DNA from: Labrys sp. WJW
GTDB taxonomy: Bacteria; Pseudomonadota; Alphaproteobacteria; Rhizobiales; Labraceae
Length of the DNA: 64,000 nucleotides
Reading direction: 5' to 3'
Assembly: GCF_001676615.1 (NCBI RefSeq)
Contig: NZ_LYXZ01000040.1
Span: 147,304 to 211,303, forward strand
In this document: one piece after another, positions 1 through 7,976 of the stretch
Layout of the letters: each line of letters opens with the position of its first letter
How positions within the stretch are numbered: position 1 is the stretch's first letter
The notes under the pieces: generated by a model
The model's input: only the letters and a program-made list of their open reading frames with translations
What the model was told of the DNA's origin: nothing
Databases searched by the model: none
Program-made: the position numbers and the translations under genes

Positions 1-48
1 CAGATCCTCCGGCAAAGCCTGTTCGGATTTGCTGGCTTGCGACGTCAT
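1..48 (-). CDS. N-terminus of an unidentified protein, cut by window edge
   Basis: Reading leftward from an ATG at 48, sixteen codons are open to the window edge and begin MTSQASKSEQ. A Shine-Dalgarno-like GGAG (57-60) lies eight bases upstream of the ATG. The stretch is hydrophilic and has no recognisable family motif, so no function can be given. It is called only because start codon, ribosome site and open frame coincide. Confidence 0.45.
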   Translation of the reverse strand, partial: MTSQASKSEQALPEDL

Positions 49-512
49 TGGCGGATCTCCCTGTTCGGAAAACTGAAATCGGCTGGTATCTCGCTCCACC
101 GTGACGATGCACGAGCCCGCCCGGCCCGGTTCCCGCCACTGCCGGCAAACCACTGGACGGCTCCGGAATCGAGACCGGAAAATTAGGCGAGGGCACCGTG
201 GCTGTCGAGCATTTTGTTCATAATATGTTCTTGATATCGACAGCCCCGGAGACGCCCACCCGAGGTTCTGCGCAGCACACTCGCGGCAGCCTCAAAAATT
301 TTTCACTCGAAGCACGGAACCAAATCCCGGCCGGCCGGTTCAGTTCGCAGTCGGATGCCTTGAGACCGTTCCTGGCATTCGAGCGGGCCCGCCCGCGTGA
401 CTTCGAGCTGTTGACGCACTCGTAGTTTCTTCGGGCTTTGTGGCCCGACCCAACGACCCAACTGCCGGGTGCCCCCGCATCCGGCTTTTTCTTTGGCCGG
501 TCGGCACCGGAC
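49..512. other. Intergenic gap, no supported gene
   Basis: Upstream region of the truncated leftmost gene and downstream region of the lytic transglycosylase gene. Short open frames here have shadow-like, arginine/serine-rich composition and no good ribosome site. The only structure seen is a 6-bp stem with a 6-base loop at 431-448 (TCGGGC/GCCCGA) without a T-tract, which could be a weak terminator. Confidence 0.5.
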
Positions 513-1355
513 TCAATTGCGCAGCACTGCGCAGCTGCCACCGGCCCGGTGCAGCTTGTCGCAGATGAGGCCCGCCTCGCGCATGGTACGGGCCGGCAGC
601 CGGACACGGTAGAAGGCCCGCCGGCCGCGCCCGGCCATGCGCGTGCCGATGATCAGCGTCTCCCGGCCCGACAGGATGGCCGGGAAGCGCTTGACCGCCC
701 GCTCATAGGAGGCGATGGCGATGGCCTTGGAGAAATTGCCGGAGAGCTGCACGCCGAAGGGCGCATAGGGGCCCTCGATCAGGCGTGGCGCCTCCTTGCG
801 CACGGCAGTGACCACAGCGAGGCAATTGACCGGCCTGGCTGGTTCCTCCCTCCGCTTGAGACCGTCGTCCGAAGCCCAGTCATAGACGCTGCGATGGGTG
901 ATGAAGCGGACATAGGCCTCGGTTTCCGCCGGCAGATAGCGCTGCCGCGAGAACCAGTCCGACAGGCGCTTGGGTCCGGCATTGTAGGCCGCGAGCGCCA
1001 GCCCCCAATTGCCGAACTGGTTCTTCAAGGCGGTGAGATAGGCGGCGGAGGCCGGTATCGCCTTTTCGGGATCGAAGGGATCGTCGAGCTTCCATTCGGC
1101 TGCCGTGCCCGGCATGAACTGGGCGATGCCCTGGGCACCGGCGCTCGAGGTGACGCCGGGCCGGAAACTGCTTTCGCGCCAGATCAGGCGCGTGAAGAGC
1201 TCGGGCGGAATGTCGTTGGCACGCGCCGAGGTCTCGATCAGGCGGCAGATCGCCTCGTCCAGGCTCTCCTGGCGTGCCTCCGCCCGGCCTGCCGCGGCCA
1301 TGCAAGCGAAGGCCGAGAGAAGCAGGATCGTCGCAAGAAAAAGCCGAAAGATCAC
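513..1355 (-). CDS. Periplasmic lytic transglycosylase with C-terminal SPOR-like tail
   Basis: Cleaves the MurNAc-GlcNAc bond of peptidoglycan in the periplasm. The protein of about 280 residues opens with a hydrophobic signal peptide (residues 2-25, ending near GRAEA). The Slt/GH23 domain shows the catalytic Glu61 in WRESSFRPG, the SAGAQGIAQFMPGTA block at 71-85 and AYNAG at 123-127. The last 70 residues, ending GGSCAVLRN, look like a SPOR domain, which binds denuded glycan and targets division sites. I chose the GTG at 1355, which sits eight bases after GGGG and directly before the signal peptide; upstream in-frame ATGs would give an implausible 130-residue extension running into the divergent gene. 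Family assignment is firm, cellular role is inferred. Confidence 0.88.
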   Translation of the reverse strand: MIFRLFLATILLLSAFACMAAAGRAEARQESLDEAICRLIETSARANDIPPELFTRLIWRESSFRPGVTSSAGAQGIAQFMPGTAAEWKLDDPFDPEKAIPASAAYLTALKNQFGNWGLALAAYNAGPKRLSDWFSRQRYLPAETEAYVRFITHRSVYDWASDDGLKRREEPARPVNCLAVVTAVRKEAPRLIEGPYAPFGVQLSGNFSKAIAIASYERAVKRFPAILSGRETLIIGTRMAGRGRRAFYRVRLPARTMREAGLICDKLHRAGGSCAVLRN

Positions 1356-1547
1356 AAACAAGGCCCCGCCACTGCCAGCGCGGCTTTCTCTATCGCCGCA
1401 GCCGAGCTCCTCGGCAAGTGCTTCAGACCCTGGATTCTCATCTCCCGACAGCTGGTTCGCGGACAATGACCCATGACGCCGTGCCTGCCTTGCCAGGATC
1501 GCGTGGACTAGTGCAAACAGGACATCCCGCCAATTGGAAGTTCCATC

Positions 1548-2177
1548 ATGACGAGATGTCATTGGGCCGTCGCCGCTCTCGCCTGGTTCGCAGCCGCCAC
1601 CGGCACGGCCCTGGCCGCCTCCGACTTCGATCCCACGCCATTGCTGCCCGTGTCGATCGAGGACGCCGACCGCACTCGCCTGATGAATTTCGAAGCGACG
1701 CGCCGGAGCGCCATCGATGCGGTGCTCGGCTCCAATGCCCGCCATACCGCGGACGGCATGGCCCTGGAAGAGATCCTCGCCGGCGAGCCCAGGCCGATCG
1801 CCAATACGCGCGAACTCGTCGGCACCTGGCGCTGCCGCAGCGCCCAGCTCGACGATGGCTCGAAGGCCAATGACGGCAAGGGCAGCGTCTATGCCTATCC
1901 CTATTTCAAATGCGCGATCAGCGAACGCGGCGGCAAGCTGTTCTTCGCCAAGATCAACGGCTCCCAGCGCGTCAGCGGCTTTCTCTACCGCGTCAGCAAC
2001 ACCCGCTTCGTCTTCCTGGGCGGCAACGCCAATGGTGACGACCCACCGGTCGCCTACGGCGCCTCGCCCAAATCCGATGCGGTAGCCTATCTGTTCAAGG
2101 CCGGCCCGCGCAAGCTGAGGCTGGAAATGCCGCAGACCTGCTGCAGCACGCTCGAGATTCTCGAACTGGTGCGCTGA
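1548..2177 (+). CDS. Secreted DUF4893-family protein
   Basis: A 209-residue exported protein of unknown function. Residues 1-23 form a signal peptide ending GTALAA. The mature part has the pattern I associate with DUF4893: an N-terminal helix (DADRTRLMNFEATR), then GTWRCRSAQL and YPYFKCAI, where two cysteines may pair, and a C-terminal hydrophobic block with CCSTLEILELVR. It is divergent from the lytic transglycosylase gene, the two sharing about 190 bp of promoter region. Known members are confined to alphaproteobacteria and have no biochemical role; a cell-envelope role is only suggested by export and neighbour. Confidence 0.75.
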   Translation: MTRCHWAVAALAWFAAATGTALAASDFDPTPLLPVSIEDADRTRLMNFEATRRSAIDAVLGSNARHTADGMALEEILAGEPRPIANTRELVGTWRCRSAQLDDGSKANDGKGSVYAYPYFKCAISERGGKLFFAKINGSQRVSGFLYRVSNTRFVFLGGNANGDDPPVAYGASPKSDAVAYLFKAGPRKLRLEMPQTCCSTLEILELVR

Positions 2178-2366
2178 GGCGACAAATCAAGCATCTCGGG
2201 TAGAGCGGCAAGGCCGCCGCCACGACACATGCGCCGCACCGCAACAAGTCTTGCCGATTCATCACCAAAGATCGGCATGACTATCCATTGGTGAAAACGC
2301 AAACAACGACTTCCGAGCCGCCAATCTTCATGCTAAGCACCTCAAAAATGGCGCTGGGGAAGTGAC

Positions 2367-3278
2367 ATGAAAATTGCAACAGCCTTCGTTTTTAGTCTTA
2401 TCATTACCACCCTAAGTATAAGTAGTTCCTTTTCCGAAGATTTACCATCTGGGCAAGAGGCTCGGGTTCAGCAACTCATCGCTATTCAAAAATCCCTCAA
2501 ACCTAAATATGACACAGTCCAAATTCCACTTGCTGAGGCAACTCTTCAGCTCGGAAAAGACTACTACTTCCTCAATTCGGAAGATTCCAGGAAAGTGATC
2601 GTCGACGCCTGGAAGAACCCGCCCAGTTCTGCAAATAATGTCCTGGGAATGATCTTCAAGGACGGAACCAATTTCGCCGACGCACAATGGGGCGCGGTCA
2701 TCACCTACAAGCCGGAGGGCTACGTCTCTGACGAAGACTCCAAGACGGCCGACTATGATGCCGTCCTCAAGCAATTACGCGAGGGCGAAGACCAGGAAAA
2801 CACCGATCGCGCGAAGCAGGGCTATGAGCCGATACATATCGTCGGCTGGGCACAGCCACCCTCCTATGATCCAGTGCGCCATACGCTGATCTGGGCCCAG
2901 AACCTGCACTTCGGCAACCAGACCGACAACACGCTCAACTATGATGTGCGCATCTTGGGTCGCCGTGGCCTCCTCAGCCTCAATATGATCTCGACCATGT
3001 CGAGCCTTCCCGAAGTCAGTGCGGCAGCGACCAGCCTCGCCAGCCTCGCAACCTACAAGTCCGGTGCACGCTACGAAGATTTCTCGCCGTCCGCCGACGC
3101 CAAGGCCGAATATGGTCTTGCTGGCGTGGTCGCCGCCGGGCTCGGCGTTGCCGCGGCCAAGAAGCTCGGTCTCCTCGCCCTGCTGCTGGCCTTCGGCAAG
3201 AAGTTCTTTGTTTTCATCTTCTTGGCGGCGGCGGGATTGCTCGGCTCGGTGAAACGGCTTTTCGCACGCAGGAGCTGA
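2367..3278 (+). CDS. DUF2167 family membrane-anchored protein
   Basis: A 303-residue exported protein matching the DUF2167 family (uncharacterised membrane-anchored proteins). Residues 1-23 are a signal peptide (SISSSFSEDL follows). The core has the family-typical block around GYVSDEDSKTADYDAVLKQL and the GWAQPPSYDPVRHTLIWAQ stretch. Two close hydrophobic segments near the C-terminus (about 246-266 and 275-292) end in a basic tail RLFARRS, giving a C-terminal membrane anchor with the domain outside. GGGGAAG stands six bases before the ATG. The first 300 bases are markedly AT-richer than neighbouring genes. Function is unknown. Confidence 0.8.
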   Translation: MKIATAFVFSLIITTLSISSSFSEDLPSGQEARVQQLIAIQKSLKPKYDTVQIPLAEATLQLGKDYYFLNSEDSRKVIVDAWKNPPSSANNVLGMIFKDGTNFADAQWGAVITYKPEGYVSDEDSKTADYDAVLKQLREGEDQENTDRAKQGYEPIHIVGWAQPPSYDPVRHTLIWAQNLHFGNQTDNTLNYDVRILGRRGLLSLNMISTMSSLPEVSAAATSLASLATYKSGARYEDFSPSADAKAEYGLAGVVAAGLGVAAAKKLGLLALLLAFGKKFFVFIFLAAAGLLGSVKRLFARRS

Positions 3279-3311
3279 TCTCGGGGACGCGGCAAGCGCC
3301 ACCCGCCCCCC

Positions 3312-3983
3312 TTACGCCTCGAAAGCCGCCCGATCCAGCGTCAGGAGATCGCCGATGCGTTCGATGGTGACGTCGGGCTTGGGCTCGATGGTGCTCATAT
3401 CCGCCTCCAGGGCGTAGTGGCCCTGGCGCACGAAGATGGTGGTGAGCTTGTCGCCCATCACCGCCTTCATCTTGGCGAGCAGGCGGGGCTTGTCGTCCAC
3501 CATGGCGTAATGCTCGGCCGGATAGTGGCGCTGCACGGAATCCAGCATCTGCTCCTTGTGCAGATAGATCATCACCCGACCTTCCACCGCATCCCACAGG
3601 CCGGCGCGCTGCACCTTGCGCGGCTGGAACACGATGTCGCCATCGGAGAGAACGGCGGGAGCACTGAAGCTCTTGAGATGGGCGATGGCTTCCAGGGCCT
3701 TCGGAAAAACGCGCTCGGCGAAGGGATATTCCAGGAGGAATTTCGACATCTGCAGCAGGTCGGGGTCGTCGTCCAGCCCGGCGCGGAAGAGCTGGAGCGC
3801 GGCCAGATAGTCGGCATAGCCGTATTCGTCGCGGATCTTGCCGTAGATCGCCCAATAGCGCGTGCGCTGGTCGGCCCCGAAGGCCTCCTCGATATGGTCG
3901 CCGAGGTCGTCGCCGAAGCGGTCATTGTCGAGCAGCGTGTTGTCGACGTCGAGAAGGACGACGAGCTTGCGGTCAGCGGACAC
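3312..3983 (-). CDS. HAD-superfamily hydrolase
   Basis: A 223-residue haloacid-dehalogenase-fold protein, probably a phosphatase. Motif I is DVDNT at residues 12-16, with the nucleophile Asp12 and acid/base Asp14; motif II is the serine in LSDGD; motif IV is DDK in YAMVDDKPRLLAK. The region between has the helical cap of subclass I enzymes (LFRAGLDDDPDL). Translation starts at a GTG at 3983 preceded by TAGGAG. Substrate cannot be read from the sequence. It stands 54 bp downstream of sthA on the same strand, so the two may be co-transcribed. Confidence 0.82.
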   Translation of the reverse strand: MSADRKLVVLLDVDNTLLDNDRFGDDLGDHIEEAFGADQRTRYWAIYGKIRDEYGYADYLAALQLFRAGLDDDPDLLQMSKFLLEYPFAERVFPKALEAIAHLKSFSAPAVLSDGDIVFQPRKVQRAGLWDAVEGRVMIYLHKEQMLDSVQRHYPAEHYAMVDDKPRLLAKMKAVMGDKLTTIFVRQGHYALEADMSTIEPKPDVTIERIGDLLTLDRAAFEA

Positions 3984-4037
3984 GGCGAACTCCTATGATT
4001 TTACGCGAAATGGGGACAGGGTGCGGACGGGGCTGCG

Positions 4038-5426
4038 CTATCGCCCCATCCGGTTCCAGGCGTCGAGGCCGGCGATCTTGTAGGCCTCGGCGAGGGTCGG
4101 ATAGTTGAAGGTGTTCTCGATGAAATAGTCGATCGTGCCTTTGAGGTTGAGCACGGCCTGGCCGATATGGATGAGTTCGGTCGCCCCCTCCCCCAATATG
4201 TGCACGCCGAGCAGGCGGCGCGTCTTGGTCGAGAAGATCATCTTCATGATGCCGCTGTCGAGCCCCATGATGTGGCCGCGCGAAGTCTCGCGCAGCCGGG
4301 CAATGCCGACTTCGTAGGGAATACCCTTCTGGCGCACTTCCTCCTCCGTCAGCCCCGTGATGGAGATCTCCGGTACCGAATAGATGCCATAGGGGAAATA
4401 TTCCGGCGGCGGCGGCGGATCGAGGCCGAAGGCGTGGCAGGCGGCCACCCGCCCCTGCTCCATCGAGGTGGAGGCGAGGCTGGGAAAGCCGATGACGTCG
4501 CCGGCCGCATAGATATGCGGCACCTCGGTCTGCAGGGTGGCGGGCGTGACGCCGATGCGTCCCCGGTGATCGGTCTTCAGGCCGGCCGCATCGAGGTTCA
4601 GCCTGTCCGTATTGCCGACGCGCCCGGCGGCGAACATCAGCATCTCCGAGGACACCCTGCGCCCGTCCCCCAGCTTGGTGACGACGCGGCTGTCCTCGCG
4701 CTCGATCGAGACCACCGGAGAGCCCAGGCGCAGCGAGACGTTGCGGTCCCGCAATTCGTGCATGAACTCCTCGATCAGTTCCTTGTCGATGAAATCGAGG
4801 AAGCTCGAGCGCGGTTCGATCAGCGTGACGGCGACGTCGAGCGCGCTGAAGATGGTGGCATATTCGACGCCGATCACCCCGGCGCCGATCACGGTGAGGC
4901 TGCGCGGCAACCGGGGCAGCTCGATGATCTCGTCGCTGTCGAAGACATTGTCCGCATTGAACGGCACGTAGTCGGGGCGGAAGGGGCGCGTGCCGCAGGC
5001 GATCAGGATGTAGTTGGCCGTTACCGTGCTCTTGGTTCCGGTCTCGGTGGTGATCTCGATTTCGTGCGGGCCGAGAAAGCGCGCCTCGCCGCGGGCCGTG
5101 CGTACGGTGTTGCGGCTGAACTGATGCTCCAGCACCTCGACCTCGTGGTCGAGCGTCTTCTGCAGACGCACCATCAGGTCGGTGGCACCGATATCCTGCT
5201 TGACGCGATAGGCCCGGCCATAGAAGCCACGCTCGCGCCAGCCCGACAGGTTGAGCACCGTCTCGCGCAGCGTCTTGGAGGGAATCGTCCCGGTATGCAC
5301 CGACACGCCGCCGACGCGCCGCCCCTTCTCCACCACCAGGACCGACTTGCCGAGCTTGGCCGATTGTACGGCGGCACGCCGGCCGGACGGGCCCGAGCCG
5401 ATGACGAGCATGTCATAATCATACAT
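4038..5426 (-). CDS. sthA: Soluble NAD(P)+ transhydrogenase (Si-specific)
   Basis: Cytoplasmic FAD flavoprotein that transfers hydride between NADPH and NAD+, used to dispose of excess NADPH. The 462-residue protein has the FAD-binding GSGPSGRRA near residues 11-19, a second dinucleotide fold GAGVIGVEYA, the FAD motif YAAGDVIGFPS, and the C-terminal dimerisation domain ending in LNLKGTIDYFIENTFNYPTLAEAYK, characteristic of SthA. Where disulfide reductases such as lipoamide dehydrogenase carry CxxxxC, this protein reads GGVSVHTGTIPSKTLRE with no cysteines, which separates it from those relatives and supports the SthA call. No Shine-Dalgarno sequence precedes the ATG; the preceding bases are pyrimidine-rich. 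Confidence 0.9.
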   Translation of the reverse strand: MYDYDMLVIGSGPSGRRAAVQSAKLGKSVLVVEKGRRVGGVSVHTGTIPSKTLRETVLNLSGWRERGFYGRAYRVKQDIGATDLMVRLQKTLDHEVEVLEHQFSRNTVRTARGEARFLGPHEIEITTETGTKSTVTANYILIACGTRPFRPDYVPFNADNVFDSDEIIELPRLPRSLTVIGAGVIGVEYATIFSALDVAVTLIEPRSSFLDFIDKELIEEFMHELRDRNVSLRLGSPVVSIEREDSRVVTKLGDGRRVSSEMLMFAAGRVGNTDRLNLDAAGLKTDHRGRIGVTPATLQTEVPHIYAAGDVIGFPSLASTSMEQGRVAACHAFGLDPPPPPEYFPYGIYSVPEISITGLTEEEVRQKGIPYEVGIARLRETSRGHIMGLDSGIMKMIFSTKTRRLLGVHILGEGATELIHIGQAVLNLKGTIDYFIENTFNYPTLAEAYKIAGLDAWNRMGR

Positions 5427-5491
5427 GGAGGGAAGTCTCTAGGCCGTTGGAACAAAGTGTCGAAAAGGCGGGAAATGCCCCGCAGCATCGT

Positions 5492-5510
5492 CATGCTGCA
5501 TGACAGCATG
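5492..5510. repeat. Perfect 7-bp inverted repeat upstream of sthA
   Basis: CATGCTG and CAGCATG flank a five-base spacer, 66 bp upstream of the sthA start. There is no T-tract, so it is more like an operator or cruciform than a terminator. No regulator is known from the sequence. Confidence 0.4.
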
Positions 5511-5564
5511 AATGCACATAGGGGCCTTGCCTGCCAAGAGACAAGAAAAAATGCCACGGCGACA

Positions 5565-5878
5565 TCAGGCGTCAGGCGGCAGGCCGATGGCGGCAAGGCG
5601 ATCGAGAAAGCGCCGATGCAGCCGCTCCGATAGGCCGGCCACCGAGAAAACCAGGGCATGAAACCAGGGATTGGCATGGCCGATGTCGAATTCGAAGCCG
5701 ACCACATGGCACTCGTCGCCCCCGGCGACATCGCGCAGAGCGGCAACCATGACGTCGCCGGCGTCGTCGAAGTTCCCCGCCCGTGGCGTTCCTCGACGAG
5801 GCGGAGCGAAAAGCGATACGTCCGGAGCGGGTGCTCCCCCTCCGGTCGCCTCGCCGCGGGGTCGGGACAGGCCATCAT
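5565..5878 (-). pseudogene. Small unidentified gene with an apparent frameshift
   Basis: The ATG at 5878 overlaps the stop of the upstream gene as ATGA, a normal translational-coupling arrangement. The frame starting there reads MMACPDPAARRPEGEHPLR and TYRFSLRLVEERHGRG up to about 5782, then degenerates into Thr/Pro-rich translation. From the same place the neighbouring frame continues sensibly (NFDDAGDVMVAALRDV, then HVVGFEFDIGHANPWFHALV and LSERLHRRFLDRLAAIGLPP) to a stop at 5565. The switch lies at a GGGG run (5776-5779 on the plus strand as CCCC); one extra G would restore a 104-codon gene. Either a homopolymer sequencing error or a true frameshift. Family not recognised. Confidence 0.6.
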
Positions 5879-6222
5879 CGCGCACCCGGATCCGGTGTCT
5901 GGGACTGGAGAAGCTCACCCGTTTCGGCGTCGCGCAGGCACACGACGTCGGACAGGTGGAAGACATGAACCTCCCGCTGCTGATGCACCGACTCGCGTGA
6001 TGTGTTGCAGGTGACATGTTCCCACCAATCGCCCGCATCCCGGCACCAGGCGATATCGTAGACGAGCACTTCGCGGCCATCGGCCATGCAGACGAGGGTG
6101 GCTTGCCCGTCCCGGTGCTGCAAGGTCTTGCGCAGGGAAGCCCCATATCCAGCCGTGATCGGGCCCCACCCCTGCTGCTCGATCGTCACGGCAGTATCCC
6201 AGGCTTCGTCATCGGCCGGCAC
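5875..6222 (-). CDS. Small conserved-looking protein coupled to the transaminase gene
   Basis: A 115-residue soluble protein read from a GTG at 6222 that overlaps the 3' end of the transaminase gene by 14 bases and ends in an ATGA overlap with the next gene. It begins VPADDEAWDTAVTIEQQ and contains WCRDAGDWWEHVTCN and HVFHLSDVVCLRDAETG, a well-folded composition with many aromatic residues. There is no signal peptide or membrane segment. I do not recognise the family. Its placement suggests a three-gene operon with the transaminase. The exact start is uncertain. Confidence 0.6.
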   Translation of the reverse strand: MPADDEAWDTAVTIEQQGWGPITAGYGASLRKTLQHRDGQATLVCMADGREVLVYDIAWCRDAGDWWEHVTCNTSRESVHQQREVHVFHLSDVVCLRDAETGELLQSQTPDPGAR

Positions 6223-7129
6223 CAGGGTCTGCCGACGCCACGTCCGCGACCGCCGTCGACCAGGCAGGATCCTCGTGCCTGGCCCAATAGGCCTCGAGCA
6301 GCGCCCTCGTGACCGGTCCCATGCGCCCTTCCCCGACGACGGCGGCATTGATCCGCGTCACCGGCATGATGCCGCCGGCGGTCGAGGTGACGAAGACTTC
6401 GTCGGCAGCCAGCGCCTCGGCTGCCGCCACGACCCTCTCCTCCAGCGGAAAGCCGAGCTCGGCGGCAAGGTCGATGGCGGTCTGGCGCGTGACGCCGCGC
6501 AGCACGCCACGGTCCGGCGTGGCGATCCGGCCCTGACGGACGGTGAAGATGTTGAAGCCGGGGCCTTCGGCAAGATTGCCCCCGGCATCCGTCAGCACGG
6601 CACTCTGGGCGCCGCGGTCATAGGCATCGTAGAGGCCCATGACGAAATCCAGCCAGTGATAATTCTTGACGGTGGGATCGACCGACTCCGGCGGGATGCG
6701 GCGGATGTCGGACAGCACGATCGAAAGCCCGGCCTCGCGCTGTTCGGGCTTGAGGATCCAGCCGAAGGGAATGGCAAAGCAGATCAACTGGTTACGGGCC
6801 TCGCGGAGATCGCGCGAGAAGGTCGGCGAGGTGCCGCGCGTCAGCACCATCTCGACATAGGCATCCTCCAAGCCGGAGCGGGCGACGCATTCGGCGAGGA
6901 TCCGGGCCAACCCGCCGGGCGAGACCGGTAAAGTGAGGCGCAGCCTGTCAGCCGAGCGCGCGAAGCGCTCGATATGGCTGTCGAGACGGAAGAAGCGGCC
7001 CTTCCAGACATGCACGACGTCATAGGTCGCATCCGAATGCAGGAAGCCCCAGTCGAGCACCGAAATCTTGGCTTCCGACATCGGCACGAAGGCGCCATCG
7101 ATATAGGCTGTTCCGGCAGGATAGTTCAT
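6209..7129 (-). CDS. Fold-type IV PLP aminotransferase, (R)-amine transaminase-like
   Basis: Cytoplasmic PLP enzyme of the branched-chain/D-amino-acid aminotransferase class. Lys155 in DPTVKNYHW is the expected Schiff-base lysine and Glu188 in LAEGPGFNIF the cofactor-binding glutamate; PLP phosphate is held by GVTRQTAI and STAGGIMPVT. The N-terminal GFLHSDATYDV and GRFFRLDSHIERF blocks resemble (R)-selective amine:pyruvate transaminases (Aspergillus terreus type) more than E. coli IlvE or Bacillus D-amino-acid aminotransferase. I start at the ATG at 7129 (MNYPAGTAYIDG) rather than the one at 7150, as family members begin near here. Physiological substrate is unknown; it heads a putative operon with two small genes. 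Confidence 0.85.
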   Translation of the reverse strand: MNYPAGTAYIDGAFVPMSEAKISVLDWGFLHSDATYDVVHVWKGRFFRLDSHIERFARSADRLRLTLPVSPGGLARILAECVARSGLEDAYVEMVLTRGTSPTFSRDLREARNQLICFAIPFGWILKPEQREAGLSIVLSDIRRIPPESVDPTVKNYHWLDFVMGLYDAYDRGAQSAVLTDAGGNLAEGPGFNIFTVRQGRIATPDRGVLRGVTRQTAIDLAAELGFPLEERVVAAAEALAADEVFVTSTAGGIMPVTRINAAVVGEGRMGPVTRALLEAYWARHEDPAWSTAVADVASADPGAGR

Positions 7130-7288
7130 GCGACCTCGCTCTTGCCCCAACGGCCTTCAATCGGAATCGGGCCTGTGCGATCTGCGCCCGGCAATGAAAA
7201 TAATTCAAGGCCGATGTCGCCCTCCGGCAGGCTCGTTCGTCGTCACGATAGGCGGCCGAGAAGGTCGGCCAGGCAGGAAACCGATGCG

Positions 7289-7936
7289 ATGACAATCACC
7301 ATCACGGCCTTTGAACGTTCGCCCGACGGTGGCAAGGGGCTGGCGCGCGATACGCGCGTTCGCTGGGCGCTCGAGGAAGTGGGCCAGCCCTATGAGGTTC
7401 GCCTGGTTTCGTTCGCAGACATGAAGGCGCCCGGCCATCTGGCCCTGCATCCCTTCGGCCAGATTCCCACCTATGAGGAGGGTTCTCTGTCGCTGTTCGA
7501 GACCGGCTCGATCGTCTTTCACCTTGCCGAGAAGCATGCGGGCCTGCTCCCGAAGGGGCGCGATGCACGGGCGCGGGCGATCACCTGGATGTTTGCCGCG
7601 CTCAACACCGTGGAGCCGCCGATCCTCGAACTGGTGACAGCCAGGATATTCGAAGCCGACAAGCCTTGGAGCGAGGAGCGCCTGCCGCTGGTCAAGGACC
7701 GCGTTCGCGCCCGGCTCGACCAACTCTCGTCTCGCCTGGGCGCTGCCGACTGGCTCGACGGCGCGTTCAGCGCGGGCGATCTCCTGATGGTATCCGTGCT
7801 GCTGCGCCTGAGACCATCGGGCCTCCTGGACGAATATCAAAACCTGGCGGCCTATGTCGCTCGCGGCGAAGCCCGGCCCGCCTATATCAGGGCTTTCGCC
7901 GCGCAATTTGCGATCAACGCGCCCTCACCCCGCTGA
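7289..7936 (+). CDS. Glutathione S-transferase family protein
   Basis: A 215-residue cytosolic GST-fold protein. Residues 1-85 form the thioredoxin-like domain, with TRVRWALEEVGQPYEV, the cis-proline region HPFGQIPTYEEG and the glutathione gamma-glutamyl contact FETGSIVFHLAEK. The rest is the all-helical C-terminal domain with the GAFSAGDLLMVSVLLR motif (the N-capping box of helix 6). The start MTITITAF fits the first beta strand; longer in-frame starts would overlap the divergent transaminase gene. Substrate is not predictable. Confidence 0.88.
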   Translation: MTITITAFERSPDGGKGLARDTRVRWALEEVGQPYEVRLVSFADMKAPGHLALHPFGQIPTYEEGSLSLFETGSIVFHLAEKHAGLLPKGRDARARAITWMFAALNTVEPPILELVTARIFEADKPWSEERLPLVKDRVRARLDQLSSRLGAADWLDGAFSAGDLLMVSVLLRLRPSGLLDEYQNLAAYVARGEARPAYIRAFAAQFAINAPSPR

Positions 7937-7976
7937 CCATGAGCCGGAAAGCTGAGCCGGCAGCGGGGACAACGAC

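Noticed and set aside
198..425. 75-codon plus-strand frame near the window start
   Set aside because: No ribosome site, low-complexity composition and no recognisable family.
1356..1745. Longer start for the lytic transglycosylase
   Set aside because: Would place 130 disordered residues before the signal peptide and overlap the divergent gene.
4167..5633. Plus-strand open frame opposite sthA
   Set aside because: Shadow frame; sthA is unambiguous on the minus strand.
5174..5878. Full-length 234-codon reading of the frame starting at 5878
   Set aside because: Beyond about 5782 it becomes serine/arginine-rich and runs into the sthA antisense; the neighbouring frame is the better continuation.
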